From assembly GCA_905480405.1 (NCBI GenBank), contig CAJQQH010000022.1, positions 1 to 52,228 on the forward strand: a DNA stretch of 52,228 nt, given 5' to 3'. The notes under the pieces were generated by a model that was given only the letters and a program-made list of their open reading frames with translations, did not search any database and was not told the origin of the DNA. Source of the stretch: an uncultured Polaribacter sp. (GTDB taxonomy: Bacteria > Bacteroidota > Bacteroidia > Flavobacteriales > Flavobacteriaceae). Position numbers and translations under genes: made by a program. Below, piece by piece: positions 50,983 through 52,228 of the stretch (the first letter of the stretch is position 1; each line of letters begins with the position of its first letter).

Positions 50983-52228
50983 TTCTATTTTTTCCTGAAT
51001 TGGTATTTCTACACTAATTTTTGTTCCTGATTCTTTATCGGAAACAACTTTAAAAGTACCTTTCATCATATGAATTCTTGCCTTAATTTGATTTATTCCT
51101 AAACCATCTTTAGATGCAATTTTTGTTTTATCAAAGCCAATACCATCGTCTATTATTTGCAATAAGATTAAACTATCTTGCTCTTTTAAACTTATAAATG
51201 CATTTTTAGCTTTACTATGTTTTAAAATATTATTCGTTAATTCTTGAATAATATTATGAATCTTCATTTCAAAAGTTTGATGATACCTTCTTATGTTTTG
51301 TATCTCTACAGCTATTGTTAAATCTGAATTTGAATATTTTTCTGCTATATCTTTAATTGCAAAATTTAACCCAAACTTTAATAATACAGAAGAAACCAAA
51401 GTATGTGATAAGTCTCTAATTTTTTTAGAGGCCTCTATTATAATTTGCTGAGATTTATCAATTTCTATTGGAACTTTATTATCAAATTGTTTTCTTGTAG
51501 CTTGTAAATGTAAATTAGCAGAAGACAACATTGCACTAACACTATCGTGTAAAATTTCTGAAATTTCTTTTCTTTCAGATTCTTTACCGTTAAGAGTTGC
51601 ATCTAAAACTCTTGCCTGAGATTCTGATTTTAATTTATCTAGCTTTTGGTTTTGTATTAATTCCGATCTTGTTAATTCTAGTTGTAACTTTTTTTGTCTA
51701 AAAAAATAATATCCCACTATAAAAATTAAACAAATTAAAAGAAACGCACCAATAAAAATAATGCTTTTGTTCTTATCTTTTTCTTGTAAAATTTTAACTT
51801 TCTGTTGCTCTTCTAAAAGTTTTTTCTCGGATTCAAAATCGTACTCATACGATAATTCTGCAATAATACTTCTAAACTCTTTTTCTCTAATAGTATCTTG
51901 TATATTAAAAGATTTTTCTTGATAATCATAAGATTTATAATCTTTAAGATTTCGCATGGCCCAAGCTAAATTATAGTACAAACTAGCTTTAGTTCTATTT
52001 GCTATAGGATTATCGTTGTTTTTTATTAAGTCTAATGCTTCTAAATATAAATCTTTAGATTTTTTATATTGTTTTTGAGATAAAAATATATTCCCTAAAT
52101 TATTTATTGCTTTGGCAACACCTAAATCTTTATTTAGTTTTTTATGAATTACGATTGCCTTCTTCACATAACTTTCTGCTTTATCAAAAATCGAATCTTT
52201 TTCATAAATACCAGATAAATTACTAAAA
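50965..52228 (-). CDS. TPR-containing sensor histidine kinase, N-terminus cut by the window edge
   Basis: The frame is open to the window edge; a GTG at 52167 is inside it and is not the start. Visible from N to C: at least two tetratricopeptide-like repeats (NNLGNIFLSQKQYKKSKDLY, LYYNLAWAMRNLKDY), a coiled coil and one transmembrane helix (SIIFIGAFLLICLIFIVGYY), then a dimerisation helix with phosphoacceptor His in SEILHDSVSAMLSSANL. The ATPase has N-box LTNNILKHSKAKN and DDGIGFD, and ends GLGINQIKARI. This is the HisKA_3-type DesK-like class common in Bacteroidota, usually paired with a LuxR-type response regulator; none is visible in the window. The TPRs sense from outside the inner membrane. 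Confidence 0.88.
   Translation of the reverse strand, partial: FSNLSGIYEKDSIFDKAESYVKKAIVIHKKLNKDLGVAKAINNLGNIFLSQKQYKKSKDLYLEALDLIKNNDNPIANRTKASLYYNLAWAMRNLKDYKSYDYQEKSFNIQDTIREKEFRSIIAELSYEYDFESEKKLLEEQQKVKILQEKDKNKSIIFIGAFLLICLIFIVGYYFFRQKKLQLELTRSELIQNQKLDKLKSESQARVLDATLNGKESERKEISEILHDSVSAMLSSANLHLQATRKQFDNKVPIEIDKSQQIIIEASKKIRDLSHTLVSSVLLKFGLNFAIKDIAEKYSNSDLTIAVEIQNIRRYHQTFEMKIHNIIQELTNNILKHSKAKNAFISLKEQDSLILLQIIDDGIGFDKTKIASKDGLGINQIKARIHMMKGTFKVVSDKESGTKISVEIPIQEKIELTSLS

Noticed and set aside
1-52228. CRISPR array, integrase, transposase or prophage
   Set aside because: No regularly spaced repeats and no recognisable mobile-element proteins were found on either strand.

Overview
The window is AT-rich chromosomal DNA from a member of the Bacteroidota, most likely a marine Flavobacteriaceae (Polaribacter/Tenacibaculum-like; genus is inference). 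Support: -7 boxes of the TAnnTTTG type, a C-terminal type IX secretion sorting domain, BACON and PL6 domains, many flavobacterial DUF families (DUF3703, DUF4197, DUF5522, DUF2007, DUF4252, DUF1684, DUF1599), IcmF, and flavobacterial inverted-repeat elements. No transposase, integrase, phage module or CRISPR array was seen.

Layout. 1-4.3 kb: edge of a secreted protein, a small HExxH-like membrane protein, and the B12-dependent acyl-CoA mutase icmF. 4.3-6.6 kb: a leftward GbsR/MarR-led operon (regulator, three small membrane proteins, an FMN split-barrel protein) carrying two copies of one palindromic operator. 6.6-14.1 kb: an accessory stress-type cluster with DUF3703, a 34-residue protein with 11 cysteines, a SigZ-type sigma factor with a cysteine tail, a decayed methyltransferase/SigZ chimera, dienelactone hydrolase, methyltransferase, a zinc-finger flavin monooxygenase and a second flavoprotein. 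14.2-19.2 kb: a MORN-repeat secreted protein with a phosphatase, and ygiQ. 19.3-25.4 kb: a secreted PL6 alginate lyase with a double TGGTnnACCA operator on its promoter, an S15 hydrolase and small proteins. 25.6-30.2 kb: pyrF/BtuF-like, a thioredoxin, and tpiA-prmA-clpS. 30.4-32.6 kb: three tandem paralogous membrane-anchored PAS-like proteins with no output domain. 32.8-39.9 kb: tRNA-Arg(ACG) with a compensatory 19-56 change, DUF2007, an SPFH protein, a CaCA antiporter, an MFS transporter, a paraoxonase-like propeller and lipoproteins. 39.9-52.2 kb: REP-like elements, crotonase, ClC, a BT_3928-type DoxX protein with an upstream small gene broken by TGA, DUF1599, LOG, folP, an orphan exbD, cdaA, an ABC exporter, truA, yfcE and an edge-truncated TPR histidine kinase.

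How the genes work together. Housekeeping blocks (tpiA-prmA-clpS, folP/cdaA, DUF1599/BT_3928) are interleaved with accessory modules. The strongest candidates for undescribed biology are the cysteine-rich peptide/SigZ cluster, the tandem PAS array and the two-operator GbsR membrane operon. Several genes have a -7 box ending only 4-8 nt before the ATG, suggesting leaderless or near-leaderless messages. All calls come from reading the sequence and from family knowledge; no database search was run.
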